A stretch of 43,318 bases of DNA, taken from assembly GCA_944381635.1 (NCBI GenBank), contig CALWLY010000026.1:1-43318 (forward strand), given 5' to 3'. Positions 25,312-34,377 of the stretch are shown here, in pieces. The position numbers and the translations under genes are program-made. The DNA comes from an uncultured Lachnospiraceae bacterium (lineage in GTDB: Bacteria; Bacillota; Clostridia; Lachnospirales; Lachnospiraceae). How positions within the stretch are numbered: position 1 is the stretch's first letter; each line of letters begins with the position of its first letter. The notes beneath the pieces are model-generated. The model ran no database searches, had not been told where the DNA came from, and saw only the letters and a list, made by a program, of their open reading frames with translations.

Positions 25312-27804
25312 TTATGCCTGAGCAATCTTTTTTGACTTTGTTCTTTTCTGTCGGATACAGATGAATACGAAGATTCCCACGGAAAGAATACTGATAACAA
25401 TTCCCGCGTTCAGTCCGGCAGGGTAGTAGCTTAAGGAAATCGTATGAGTTCCCTCAGAGATATCAAAGGCTACCAGAGTATGATCAAAAGGCTCTACTTT
25501 GGTTTCCACGCCGTCCACCATCAAAGTCCAGCCGGGTTCGTAAGCTACGGAGATAACCATGCGTCCGGGAGTTTCCACCGTGATTTCACCGGATAAATGG
25601 GTGGAATCAAAAGATGTTACATCCATGGCCTGTTCGCCCATGCGGTCGATCATAGCGGCAAGAACAGGCTCGTTCAGTCTGTAAACCGATAAATCCATGG
25701 CTGAGTCGGCTTCGTTGGTGAGCGTTATTTCCTCACCGGCCTCATGTCTTCCCAAATCCATGATGTAATCATATTTTACCTGGGAAAAGGTTTTGTTTTT
25801 GGAAGAAGAGGAAAGAGTTACCTTGTCTACGTTGGAAGCGTTTGCAAAGGCATAGTAGTGGCCTGTCGTATCCGCGTAAATGCTGGTCTGGTTTCCATCT
25901 TCCAGGGAATCTACCGGAATAAACAGGTTTTCCTCAAAGCCCATGGATGCTGCCATACGATTTTGCACTTCCAGAGGATTGGAGGTGCCGCTTTCCAAAT
26001 CCGCGGATTCCAATTCCCAGGCAGGATCTAAAACAAAACCTGTAGGCAGGGTATAGCGGTTGCGGTACAGATAGATTTCTCCGTCATTTCCGATCAGCTC
26101 ATACAGATCCGGATCCTCGGTAGGAACCTTGGAAAACATATAGTGAACATTGAGCAAAGCCGAGGTCAAGGGCGTTGCCCCGTCAAAGCAGTAGAAAACT
26201 TTGCTTTCGCTCATACCAAGGCGCCCGTACATGTTCTCCACATAAGCGTTGGCGGTGGAAGAAAACAGGGAAGCTGTGGGATAACCTACCAGCGCACCGT
26301 CATTTTTGGTCACACGGCTAAACTTTTCAAACCGGTAAAAATTAGGATCTTTTTCGCGGATATCTGCAACCAGTGCCCGGTAAGAGTCATGGTTTTCCAG
26401 ATATTTGCTGCGGCTTGTGGTGGAAACGCTGGTGCTCATCATATTGTAGGTGGATTCACCCAGCACAGCGCCCAGAACAAGAATAGCCAGCACCTGCTTG
26501 TAGGGCACTTTTTTCCGGTAAAGATACAGCATTACCGCGTAGAAGAGGATAAATACAGCCGTCAGGAAGAAAGAGCTGGGGCTGAAGGCGTCGTCATCCA
26601 CAATGCGCTCGCATAACAGAATGAAGAACAGCGCCAGTCCGGCCGCTTTCAGAATCTGCTTTTCTGTCACATGACGAATCAGCAGCACAGCTTCAAAGCA
26701 TACAGCCAGCATCAGGAAAATGTAAAGGAAAGACTGACGGCTTGGAAGAGAATCCGGGTAGTTCAGTCCGTGCCAGATAAAGGTAAGAATGTTGCTGGAA
26801 AAGCTTAAAAGCATAAAACCAAGCAAGGAGAGTTTGGCAACTTTTTCCTTCATTTTGATTTTGGGGTTGACCGCATAGAGGGGCAGCAGGAAAAATACAG
26901 CGCTTCCGCAGAAAATATTAGGCCAGTGATCAAGCCCGGTTTCCTTTTGCACATTGACGCAATGGCGGGCAAACATATCCATGAAATGAAAATAAAAACG
27001 CCATGTATCCGGGAAATTAAATTCGCTGAACTCGGTATAACTCAAAGCAGCCAGCTCCGGCAGAAGAAGAACGGCAGCTATACCGCCTGCAAGCAGGGAG
27101 TAGCCGGCAAACCGCAGGATCGGCATAAGTTTTTCTCTGGAGTTTACTAAAAGAACAATAAAATAAAGCACCAGGAAAATGCAGATCATAATGGAAAGAT
27201 AGTAGTTGGAGAGAATGGAAAGAGCCAGGGCGATGCAGTAAAGTTTGCATTTGCCCGTCTTCACAAGACGTTCCAGCCCCAGCAGGATAAGCGGAGCAAG
27301 GAAGATGCAATCCATCCACATAACGTTCCAGTTATAGGCAGCTACAAAGCCTGACATGGCATAGAATACGGAAAAGAAGAGAACCATTATGCCTCTGGTT
27401 TTGAATTTACGGGTCAGATACCAGGAAAAGGTAAAACCGCACAGACCGATCTTGAAGATCACCATGTAACTCATAAATTCAATGATATACTCGGAAGGAA
27501 CCAGCAGAACCAGCCAGTTGAAAGGGCTGGCACAGTAATAAATATAAAGCGCCAGAAAATTGGTTCCCATTCCCACATTCCAGGAATAAAAAGGATTGTC
27601 CCCTGTCAGAAATTTGCGCTGAAATTCAGTCAGAAAGGGAACGTATTGGTGGTACATGTCCGAATGCATAAAGCTGCCGTCCCCGAAGGGATAAATTCCA
27701 CGGAGAATAAAAATAAGCAGCATAAGCAGCGTCGGAACCAGAAAAGAAAAGAGACAGATCGCGTTGCTGCGTATCCATTTTTTGATACTACGGTGTTTTC
27801 TCAT
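25312..27804 (-). CDS. YfhO family polytopic membrane protein
   Basis: 830 aa from ATG 27804 (GAGAGGAATT upstream; two further in-frame starts upstream add eight residues). About a dozen membrane helices in the first ~500 residues, then a ~300-residue extracytoplasmic beta-rich domain and a last helix near the C-terminus (IVISILSVGIFVFICI) followed by a basic tail. YfhO-type signature regions are GDGSFMHSDMYHQYVPFL (about residue 40), GMGTNFLALYIYYCASPFNWL and NWNVMWMDCIFLAPLILLGLE. Family members in Bacillus and Listeria are needed for adding sugars to lipoteichoic acid, as GT-C-like transferases. The neighbouring LTA synthase-like gene fits that role. Confidence 0.9.
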   Translation of the reverse strand: MRKHRSIKKWIRSNAICLFSFLVPTLLMLLIFILRGIYPFGDGSFMHSDMYHQYVPFLTEFQRKFLTGDNPFYSWNVGMGTNFLALYIYYCASPFNWLVLLVPSEYIIEFMSYMVIFKIGLCGFTFSWYLTRKFKTRGIMVLFFSVFYAMSGFVAAYNWNVMWMDCIFLAPLILLGLERLVKTGKCKLYCIALALSILSNYYLSIMICIFLVLYFIVLLVNSREKLMPILRFAGYSLLAGGIAAVLLLPELAALSYTEFSEFNFPDTWRFYFHFMDMFARHCVNVQKETGLDHWPNIFCGSAVFFLLPLYAVNPKIKMKEKVAKLSLLGFMLLSFSSNILTFIWHGLNYPDSLPSRQSFLYIFLMLAVCFEAVLLIRHVTEKQILKAAGLALFFILLCERIVDDDAFSPSSFFLTAVFILFYAVMLYLYRKKVPYKQVLAILVLGAVLGESTYNMMSTSVSTTSRSKYLENHDSYRALVADIREKDPNFYRFEKFSRVTKNDGALVGYPTASLFSSTANAYVENMYGRLGMSESKVFYCFDGATPLTSALLNVHYMFSKVPTEDPDLYELIGNDGEIYLYRNRYTLPTGFVLDPAWELESADLESGTSNPLEVQNRMAASMGFEENLFIPVDSLEDGNQTSIYADTTGHYYAFANASNVDKVTLSSSSKNKTFSQVKYDYIMDLGRHEAGEEITLTNEADSAMDLSVYRLNEPVLAAMIDRMGEQAMDVTSFDSTHLSGEITVETPGRMVISVAYEPGWTLMVDGVETKVEPFDHTLVAFDISEGTHTISLSYYPAGLNAGIVISILSVGIFVFICIRQKRTKSKKIAQA

Positions 27805-27839
27805 AATTCCTCTCATTCCGGGACACAATCAGTGTACAG

Positions 27840-27895
27840 CGGCAAACTCTCTGCCCAAATATATGGACAGGAAGTTCGCCGCTTTTTATTTTAGT
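27840..27895 (+). terminator. Terminator-like hairpin in the YfhO leader region (plus strand)
   Basis: GCGGC-A-AACT pairs with AGTT-C-GCCGC around a long loop, followed on the plus strand by TTTTTATTTT. No plus-strand gene ends here, so it may act on the opposite-strand leader as a structure, or be a relic. Confidence 0.35.
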
Positions 27896-28063
27896 CCCTT
27901 TATTTTATTGGCTTCATATCCGTATGCAGGGGTGAAATTTTTCATGCACACAGACGCTAACATTATAACAGATAATGGCTGTTTTATATAGCATCTGAAA
28001 ATAATTTTTACTGATTTTCAATAACAGTTCGGTCATAGGGTTTCGCGGGCTGTCTGTCCGGAT

Positions 28064-29833
28064 TTATTTTCCGGAATCAAAAAGCAGATAATACTGCAGG
28101 GAAGCATAAGGATTCAACAGATTTTCCTGATCCTCTGTATGGGAGAAGGTTCCATCGGAAAGCAGCAGGTGGTTCGCACTGATTACCGGTGCTGTGGAGG
28201 AAAATTCTTCCAGAAAATGGAAATAACCGGGCTGAGGCAGACCGGCAGCCTCAAGGGTTTGGGCGGCCAGGTAGTTAGCGCTTGTTTCCACGTTTTGCTC
28301 TTCCTCAATATCGTAGTTGGCCCAAATAAAGAAAGGAACTTTATAGCGGAGCGCTTCCTCTTCTTCCGTCAGGGTGGAAGCGGACTTTCCGTTCTGCTTC
28401 AGGATGGGATTGATGACAGAGTCGGTAGGCTGGTGATCGCCGAAAAAGACGATGACGGTAGGCTCCTCCTGAGCATCAAAATAGGAGATCATATCCTCTA
28501 CTGCGCTGTCGGAAAGTTTTAAGAGAGAAAGATAATTCGTCAGAGACGTTGAATTTGCTCCTTCTACAGTGACATCCGGATGGAAATTGTCAAATTCTTC
28601 CGTATAGGAAGAATGATTCTGCATCGTTACGTTGAACAGAAACAGTGGAGTTCCCTCTTCCTTATTTTCATAAACCTCTTTGATCTTATCCACATCTGCC
28701 TGGTCGCTGACGTATTTTCGGATAATTTCAGCGCCTTCAAAGTCATCCAGCGACAGGAAAGTGTCAAAGCCGAGAGCCGGATAAACCGTATCTCTGTCCC
28801 AACCGGAAGCATTGTAAGGATGCATGGCTACGGTTTCATAGCCAAAATTTTTAAGCCAGGATGCAATGGAAGGCATTTCCCCTTTGATATACTGCTGATA
28901 GGGGATGCTGCCCTGAGGAAGAAACGCCATGGTATTGCCGGTCAGATATTCGAACTCGGTATTGGCCGTGTTTCCTCCTTTGACGGATACATGCAGATAA
29001 CCGGAAATGGTATCCTCTGCACCATCCATAAGGCTGTGGACAAAAGGCATATAATCTTCGCTCGGAGTGAAATCGCCAAGGATAGCAGGGTCGGAGAAAG
29101 CTTCGTTCATCATGACGATAATGTTCGGAGTAGTTTCAGGCACGGCAGTATCTTCGTAGGAGGCAAGAGTTTCTTCTGCTTTTTCCGCGCTGTAGCCGGC
29201 TGGCTTGTCCACAGTCAGATACTGAAGTTCCATAAGAAAAGCGACAGCTGTTCCGTCTTTGTAAAGAATCGTTGTAGGGGTGAACAGCTTATCATAAAGT
29301 CTCAGCTTTTGCTGAACAATGGTTTCGGTGTGAAGCATTTTGGTATAGCCAAACATCAGGGAAAAGGAGAGGACTCCAAGAACAACTCGGGGAATCCACT
29401 TCTTTTTGGGAAAATTCTTTTTACAGAAAAATTCCAGAACCAAAAGGATCAGAAATCCCACAAGAGCCTGGGTTGCTTCCTTATCCAGCGTATAGCTGTA
29501 ATTGGACGCCACGCTGGCAGCAGTTCCCACTGAAAAAAGATCCCAGGGCTGAATGGGAACGGAGCGGAAACTCAGGACGAAGTAGTTGGCCAGTCCAAAA
29601 ATCAGGAAGAAGATACTCTCTGTCATAAGAGCTGCCCGCAATCTGCCGAAAAGGGCAAAAAGAAACACCATCAGCAGCTCAAAAAATACAATATTGAGAA
29701 GCTGCGTGGATGGTTTCATCGTCTCGAAAGGATTGTGTGTAAACCATTCCAAAAGATAAAAAGTCACAACCGGGTAGACGAACATGAGGACAAACGGACT
29801 GTATTTTTTAAAATACGTTAAAAATTTTTTCAT
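28064..29833 (-). CDS. LTA synthase family sulfatase-type membrane enzyme
   Basis: 589 aa. Five N-terminal membrane helices (within about residues 12-165) are followed by an extracytoplasmic sulfatase-like domain. Catalytic features of LtaS-type glycerol-phosphate transferases are visible: the metal ligand in IVMMNEAFSD (Glu244), the nucleophile Thr289 in GGNTANTEFEYLTGN, HPYNASGWDRD, and FFGDHQP near residue 465. It would polymerise or transfer glycerol phosphate on teichoic-acid-like lipids outside the membrane. Its leader is long and contains repeat copy D. It sits upstream of YfhO on the same strand, 259 nt apart. Confidence 0.92.
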   Translation of the reverse strand: MKKFLTYFKKYSPFVLMFVYPVVTFYLLEWFTHNPFETMKPSTQLLNIVFFELLMVFLFALFGRLRAALMTESIFFLIFGLANYFVLSFRSVPIQPWDLFSVGTAASVASNYSYTLDKEATQALVGFLILLVLEFFCKKNFPKKKWIPRVVLGVLSFSLMFGYTKMLHTETIVQQKLRLYDKLFTPTTILYKDGTAVAFLMELQYLTVDKPAGYSAEKAEETLASYEDTAVPETTPNIIVMMNEAFSDPAILGDFTPSEDYMPFVHSLMDGAEDTISGYLHVSVKGGNTANTEFEYLTGNTMAFLPQGSIPYQQYIKGEMPSIASWLKNFGYETVAMHPYNASGWDRDTVYPALGFDTFLSLDDFEGAEIIRKYVSDQADVDKIKEVYENKEEGTPLFLFNVTMQNHSSYTEEFDNFHPDVTVEGANSTSLTNYLSLLKLSDSAVEDMISYFDAQEEPTVIVFFGDHQPTDSVINPILKQNGKSASTLTEEEEALRYKVPFFIWANYDIEEEQNVETSANYLAAQTLEAAGLPQPGYFHFLEEFSSTAPVISANHLLLSDGTFSHTEDQENLLNPYASLQYYLLFDSGK

Positions 29834-29864
29834 GAATTGCCTTCTTTCTTCAAGTAGATTAAGA

Positions 29865-29925
29865 TACCGTATAAAAAAGTGTGCGCTCTAGCGCACACTC
29901 GCGCCGGAGCGCGGTTGCGTCAGAG
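29865..29925 (+). repeat. Dispersed palindromic element, copy D (partial)
   Basis: Only the right half of a palindrome (GATACCGTATAAAAAA) remains, followed by GTGTGCGC-TCTA-GCGCACAC (29879-29898) and CTCGCGCCGGAGCGCGGTTG. It aligns to the left part of copy C. Its hairpin plus the six T read on the minus strand form a terminator inside the LTA synthase leader. Confidence 0.8.
29873..29898 (-). terminator. Intrinsic terminator inside the LTA synthase 5' leader
   Basis: On the minus strand GTGTGCGC-TAGA-GCGCACAC (perfect 8-bp GC-rich stem) is followed directly by TTTTTTATA. It lies between the promoter at 29951-29979 and the start codon at 29833, so it should attenuate expression unless read through. 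Confidence 0.65.
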
Positions 29926-29950
29926 AAGCACATAAAAAATTACTTCTTGT

Positions 29951-29979
29951 ATTCTAGTCAGATGCCGTGTGACTGTCAA
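29951..29979 (-). promoter_or_regulatory. Promoter of the LTA synthase gene
   Basis: On the minus strand TTGACA (29974-29979), a 17-bp spacer and TAGAAT (29951-29956). The start near 29944 gives a ~110-nt leader. Confidence 0.8.
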
Positions 29980-30240
29980 GCGTTATCGGGCTGAAAGGCA
30001 AAGGATTCAGGGAAAATTCACATTTTTCGCTGTCGGGAAGCATAAAATGGTGGAAAGGGCGGGAGAGAGCAAAATATTAAGAAAATCTTTTTTTAATTCC
30101 GGAAGAGAAATGTGGTAGAATAGGATAACACATAGGGGCAGCTGTATCTGAAAACATCTGTATTTATAATAAGGAAGAAAAACATCTGTCCGGAGATTTT
30201 AGACGAAATCTCGAAGGGAGAAAGGAGAAAAGGTTATATC
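29980..30240. other. Gap between divergent LTA synthase and MORN genes
   Basis: Apart from the LTA synthase promoter and repeat copy D to its left, this stretch holds only a possible plus-strand -10 (TAGAAT, about 30115-30121) with a poor -35, a ~100-nt leader, and the ribosome site GGAGAAAAGG before ATG 30241. I see no further gene or clear structure. Confidence 0.5.
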
Positions 30241-31242
30241 ATGAAAGATTTAAAAAATAAGGAGTGGCTTCCGGCTGCGGCGATTATAGTGTTTCTGGCA
30301 GTGGTAGCGCTTTTGTGCATTGGAAGATTAAAGGACCGTCATGAAAATGGCGGGGAGGAAACGATACAGGAAGAAACCATGACAGAAACAGAGACGGAAT
30401 CCGACTACGGCGGGGAACTTCCTCTGGAAACTGAGACGGAAAGCGCCACAGAGACAGCAGAGAAGACTGTGACAGAAACACTGACGCCGCCGGATGGACA
30501 GATTTCTCAGTCTGGAGTTTCCTCAAATGATGTGTCGGCAGGACTGGATGCGGAACAGCAGGCCTCTTCCATGAATGTACAGAAAACCAACGAAGAAATG
30601 CTCTGGGAAATGAAAGAGTATTTCAAAGAAAACAATAGGGATGCCGTGAAAGATTTGATGGAACTGCCCTGGTATCAGAATATGTCAGCCAGCCTGGAAG
30701 ATACGGGAACCTGTTACTATTACGGACCCCGCAACGATTCCGGAATGCCGGAAGGAATGGGAATTGCCGTTTATGCCGGAAACGAATATTATTATGGCGA
30801 GTGGAAAGACGGCAAGAGAAACGGGGAAGGCACATGGCTGAAAGAGTATTACCCCGATGAAAACACACCGGCGGAAGAGAAGGTGTATGTGAGCCATATG
30901 TACCGGGGTGAATGGGCAGATAACAAGCCAAACGGCCAGGGGCAGGATCACTATGACCTGGACTTAAGCCAGGCAGAAGAGGGAAAGCGCTATGTACAGA
31001 ACGTGATCGGAACGTTTAAAAACGGACGCTACGACGGGGATATGTACCTGACTACGGTTACCAAAGACGGCAACGAGGAAGAATGGAACGCAAGGGCGGT
31101 GGAAGGAACGTTTTCCCCTTACGGAGCAGGCGGTAACCAGGATGATGTGCCGGTTTATGTGGACGTAAACGATGAAAATAATTATGTCTGGATGTCTATC
31201 CAGGAAAACCAGAACCAGGGAGTGAAAGAATTCGTAAAATAA
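30241..31242 (+). CDS. Membrane-anchored MORN-repeat protein
   Basis: 333 aa. One N-terminal membrane helix (about residues 11-27, PAAAIIVFLAVVALLCI), then a low-complexity Thr/Glu-rich linker (about 38-110). A C-terminal region follows with MORN-type repeats (consensus Y.G.W..G..HG.G): YYYGEWKDGKRNGEGTWL, YRGEWADNKPNGQGQDHYD and GTFKNGRYDGDMYL. MORN repeats form beta-hairpin rods that bind proteins or lipids. The role of bacterial anchored MORN proteins is mostly unknown; an outward-facing envelope role is likely here. Confidence 0.85.
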   Translation: MKDLKNKEWLPAAAIIVFLAVVALLCIGRLKDRHENGGEETIQEETMTETETESDYGGELPLETETESATETAEKTVTETLTPPDGQISQSGVSSNDVSAGLDAEQQASSMNVQKTNEEMLWEMKEYFKENNRDAVKDLMELPWYQNMSASLEDTGTCYYYGPRNDSGMPEGMGIAVYAGNEYYYGEWKDGKRNGEGTWLKEYYPDENTPAEEKVYVSHMYRGEWADNKPNGQGQDHYDLDLSQAEEGKRYVQNVIGTFKNGRYDGDMYLTTVTKDGNEEEWNARAVEGTFSPYGAGGNQDDVPVYVDVNDENNYVWMSIQENQNQGVKEFVK

Positions 31243-31322
31243 AGCCGGAGTCTGCACCGAGGCAACAGTTTTACGGGACACAACCCGGGAATTTACATTC
31301 ACACAGAAAGTGAGGGAAAGAA

Positions 31323-31351
31323 TTGACACACCCTCCAAAAGTTTTTATAAT
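31323..31351 (+). promoter_or_regulatory. Consensus promoter of the corrinoid ABC transporter operon
   Basis: TTGACA (31323-31328), exactly 17 bp, and TATAAT (31346-31351): a perfect sigma-A promoter. The leader is ~110 nt and contains a long hairpin. Confidence 0.88.
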
Positions 31352-31363
31352 GTGACATAGCTG

Positions 31364-31395
31364 GTACACAGGAAGGTGTCTGACACTTTCCTGTG
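31364..31395 (+). promoter_or_regulatory. Long hairpin at the start of the corrinoid operon leader
   Basis: ACACAGGAA-GGTGTC-T-GACACT-TTCCTGTGT folds to an almost perfect 15-bp stem a few bases after the predicted start. No T tract follows, so it is not a plain terminator; it could be an operator dyad, an RNA stabiliser or part of a switch. B12-box sequence is not seen. Confidence 0.6.
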
Positions 31396-31469
31396 TATTT
31401 GTCAGTTTCAAACAAAATACTTTTTCACCGACGCTAAGTAAAACGTAAACTACAAATGGAGGAAACATA

Positions 31470-32513
31470 ATGAAAAAATTACTTTCTCTTTCTCTCGCAC
31501 TGGTGCTTGCATGCAGTCTTATTGGCTGCAGCGGCGGGAATAACGGCACATCTGGCGATGGGGAGACCGAATCTTTGGAGACAGCTTTACAGGAAAACAT
31601 GCAAAGCAGTGACACGGAAACAGCTTCTGTGGAAGCATCTGAAACGGCAGAATCTCAAACAGCTGCAGAGGCATCTGCTGCAAAACCTGCCACAGATCCA
31701 AGCGGCGCGTCTGTGCAAATTCCTGATGAAATCGAAAGCATTGTGGTGCTTACACCTGCGGTTACCGAAGTGCTGACAGCGCTTGGATGCGGCGATCAGA
31801 TTGTTGCTTACGATGCGCAGAGTGAAGGACTGGAAGGGGTTCCTTCCGATGTTCCGGTGTTTGATATGGTAAAACCGGATATGGAGCAGCTTGCAGCACT
31901 CAAACCGGATCTGCTGTTTGTTTCCAACCTGACAATGTACGATGAGAGCAATCCCTATGAACAGCTGGTAGATATGGGAATCTGTGTGCTGAGTGTCCCT
32001 TCTGCCAACAGCATTGCAGAGATTAAGGAGAGCATTTCCTTCATCGCTGCCGCTGTGGGAAAACCAGAAGAGGGAGAAAAACTGGTATCCGATATGCAGG
32101 CGGAAATCGATCGTATTGCCGCTGTCGGACAAACCATCACCGACAAAAAAAGTGTTTACTTTGAAATCAGCGCGGCGCCGGAAATGTACAGCTTTGGCAC
32201 CGGCGTATTCCTGAATGAGATGATTGAACTGATCGGGGCTGAGAATGCACTGGCTGACCAGCAGGGATGGATTCGGGTGGAAGGAGAAACGATTGCCGCT
32301 GCAAACCCGGATGTGATTCTGACCAATGTCAACTATATAGAAGAACCTGTCAGCGAGATTCTTTCCCGGAGCGGTTGGGAAGGAATGAATGCCATCCAAA
32401 ATAAACAGGTATATTATATTGACAATATGTCCTCTTCTCTTTCGGATCAGAACATTGTAAAAGCTCTGGATGAAATGGCTAAAGCAGTTTATCCCGAATA
32501 TTATGGAGAATAA
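31470..32513 (+). CDS. ABC transporter substrate-binding lipoprotein (BtuF/FhuD-like)
   Basis: 347 aa. Lipoprotein signal: KKLLSLSLALVLACSLIGC, with the lipidated Cys at residue 20 and a Ser/Thr/Glu/Ala-rich linker (about 21-80). The TroA-like class III binding fold follows: IVVLTPAVTEVLTALGCGDQIVAYD (about 90-114), LKPDLLFVSN and SGWEGMNAIQNKQVYYID. This class carries cobalamin, heme or siderophores. The downstream adenosyltransferase points to corrinoids. Start follows TGGAGGAAACATA. The perfect promoter upstream heads a four-gene operon. Confidence 0.88.
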   Translation: MKKLLSLSLALVLACSLIGCSGGNNGTSGDGETESLETALQENMQSSDTETASVEASETAESQTAAEASAAKPATDPSGASVQIPDEIESIVVLTPAVTEVLTALGCGDQIVAYDAQSEGLEGVPSDVPVFDMVKPDMEQLAALKPDLLFVSNLTMYDESNPYEQLVDMGICVLSVPSANSIAEIKESISFIAAAVGKPEEGEKLVSDMQAEIDRIAAVGQTITDKKSVYFEISAAPEMYSFGTGVFLNEMIELIGAENALADQQGWIRVEGETIAAANPDVILTNVNYIEEPVSEILSRSGWEGMNAIQNKQVYYIDNMSSSLSDQNIVKALDEMAKAVYPEYYGE

Positions 32514-32520
32514 AACAGGT

Positions 32521-33540
32521 ATGAAAACAGCGTCAAAAATCTTGGTGCTGACCGCTGCAGCTCTGGCAGCCGTGATTTTGGGCATTGGAGTGGGCAGTGT
32601 TTTTATTCCTCCCGGGGACGTGGGCACCATTTTAATCTGTAATCTTTTCGGCCATCCGATACCGGAAACAATAGATCCGGTCTATCCCGGCCTGGTGATG
32701 AATATGCGCTTGCCCAGAGTGCTGATGGCCTTTTTTACGGGAGCGGCGCTCTCTATGAGCGGAACCGTGATGCAGTCCGTACTGCGAAATCCTCTGGCGT
32801 CTCCTTTCAGTTTGGGAGTCTCCGCAGGAGCAGGTCTGGGAGCAGCATTAGTGATGGTTCTTGGAATTTCTTCCGGAATTTTGGGAGCCTTTCTTTTGCC
32901 TGCTGTCAGTCTTGCCTTTGCACTGGGAACGGTGATTTTGGTGGTGGGTTTTGCCACCCGCATGGACAAAAATCTTTCCAATACAACAATTGTACTGATC
33001 GGTATGGTAGTTTCGCTTTTTTGCAATGCCATTATGAGTATGTTGTCCACGCTTTCTCCCATTAACGCTCAGCGTATCAGTTTGTGGACGCTGGGAAGCT
33101 TTTCTATGAAAGAGTGGAATCAGGTGTTTATACTGGCGCCGGTTACGGTGCTTGGCATTCTTTTTTTTCTGCACTATGCAAGAGAAATGGATGTAATGAC
33201 TTTTGGGGAAGAACAGGCGCAGGCACTGGGAGTAGACATGAAACGCATGAAATGGCTGCTCATCGGAGCGGTGGCTGTGCTTACCGGAACAGCCACTGCA
33301 TTTGTGGGAATTATCGGGTTTGTAGATCTGATCGCACCCCATGTGGTTCGCCGTTTTTTCGGAGCTTCTCACAGAAAAGTAATTCCCGCGTCAGCTCTGT
33401 TTGGAGGTACGTTTATGGTATTGTGTGATCTTGCATCACGTACGTTAACACCGCCCAGAGAAATTCCCATCGGTTCGATTACGGCTCTTATCGGCGCGCC
33501 GTTTTTTATTTATATTTATTTCGCAGGGCGCAGGAGGTAG
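32521..33540 (+). CDS. FecCD/BtuC family ABC permease
   Basis: 339 aa from ATG 32521, chosen because GGAGAA (32506-32511) sits 9 nt upstream and the preceding gene stops at 32513; earlier in-frame ATGs (32470, 32503) lack good sites. About ten membrane helices. Family features are NMRLPRVLMAFFTGAALSMSGTVMQSVLRNPLASPFSLGVSAGA (about residues 60-103) and the coupling-helix GFVDLIAPHVVRRFFG with the late REIPIGSITALIGAPFFIYIY. It forms the pore with the ATPase encoded next. Confidence 0.95.
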   Translation: MKTASKILVLTAAALAAVILGIGVGSVFIPPGDVGTILICNLFGHPIPETIDPVYPGLVMNMRLPRVLMAFFTGAALSMSGTVMQSVLRNPLASPFSLGVSAGAGLGAALVMVLGISSGILGAFLLPAVSLAFALGTVILVVGFATRMDKNLSNTTIVLIGMVVSLFCNAIMSMLSTLSPINAQRISLWTLGSFSMKEWNQVFILAPVTVLGILFFLHYAREMDVMTFGEEQAQALGVDMKRMKWLLIGAVAVLTGTATAFVGIIGFVDLIAPHVVRRFFGASHRKVIPASALFGGTFMVLCDLASRTLTPPREIPIGSITALIGAPFFIYIYFAGRRR

Positions 33541-33545
33541 GAAAT

Positions 33546-34301
33546 ATGCTGGAAGTAAAACAGCTTAGCTGCGGCTATGACGATTATCCGGTTGTAAAAA
33601 ATGTTTCTTTTTCTGTGAAAGAGGGGCAGAGGTTATGTATCATGGGGCCAAACGGCTGTGGAAAAACGACACTTTTGCGGGCTGTTTCCGGACTGCTTCC
33701 CTACAAGGGGCAGGTTAGTATCTGCGGGAAAAATCTTCAGGAGCTGTCCCGAAAGGAAGCTGCCAGAAGCATTGCTCTGATGAGTCAGATTACTTCAGTG
33801 TATTTTTCCTATACCGTATACGAAACTGTGCTGCTTGGCCGTTATGCTCATACCAATGGCGGAGCTTTTTCCAGGACTACGGAACAGGATCGTCAGATTG
33901 TGCTGAATTCCATGGCACGTACAGGTATCCTGGATTTAAAAGACCGAATGATTACCGAACTTTCCGGAGGACAACTGCAGAGAGTTTTTCTGGCCAGGAC
34001 CTTTGCCCAGTCGCCGAAAATTATTTTGCTGGACGAACCTACCAATCATCTTGATCTGAAATATCAGGTGGAGCTTGTGGAAGATTTAAAGGCATGGACT
34101 GCTGAGAAAGGAAGATGTGCCGTGGGAGTCCTGCACGATGTGAATCTGGCGCTTGACTTTGCAGATACAATTTTGCTTCTTGAGAATGGACAGGTGCGTG
34201 CGTTCAGTCCGGCAAAGGAATTTGACCTTTCTATGCTGAGCGAAGTATACCAGATGGATGTGGGCGGTTATATGCGTCGTTCTCTAAAGCGGTGGGAATA
34301 A
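33546..34301 (+). CDS. ABC transporter ATP-binding protein (FecE/BtuD-like)
   Basis: 251 aa, five nucleotides after the permease and with AGGAGGTAGGAAAT as ribosome site. Walker A GPNGCGKTT (about residues 35-43), Q-loop SQITSVYFSYTVYETVLLGRY, signature LSGGQLQRVFLA, Walker B IILLDEPTNHLD and switch His in VLHDVNLALDF. It energises uptake of the metal-chelate or corrinoid substrate. Confidence 0.95.
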   Translation: MLEVKQLSCGYDDYPVVKNVSFSVKEGQRLCIMGPNGCGKTTLLRAVSGLLPYKGQVSICGKNLQELSRKEAARSIALMSQITSVYFSYTVYETVLLGRYAHTNGGAFSRTTEQDRQIVLNSMARTGILDLKDRMITELSGGQLQRVFLARTFAQSPKIILLDEPTNHLDLKYQVELVEDLKAWTAEKGRCAVGVLHDVNLALDFADTILLLENGQVRAFSPAKEFDLSMLSEVYQMDVGGYMRRSLKRWE

Positions 34302-34377
34302 AATCTTTTTGGATAAAGACAGATGAATACAAAAATGCAAAAAACATCAGGCTGCAGATTTTAGAAGGAGAGAGGTT

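Noticed and set aside
28580-29533. 317-codon open frame on the plus strand
   Set aside because: It is antisense to the LTA synthase-like gene, which has clear catalytic motifs; the plus-strand product looks like no protein family.
31352-31469. Cobalamin riboswitch upstream of the corrinoid-type ABC operon
   Set aside because: The leader is only ~110 nt and I find no B12-box-like sequence or multi-stem aptamer; only a single long hairpin.
31587-32630. 347-codon open frame on the minus strand
   Set aside because: Antisense to the binding-protein lipoprotein and permease genes; odd composition (many His, Cys and Arg) and no promoter or ribosome site.
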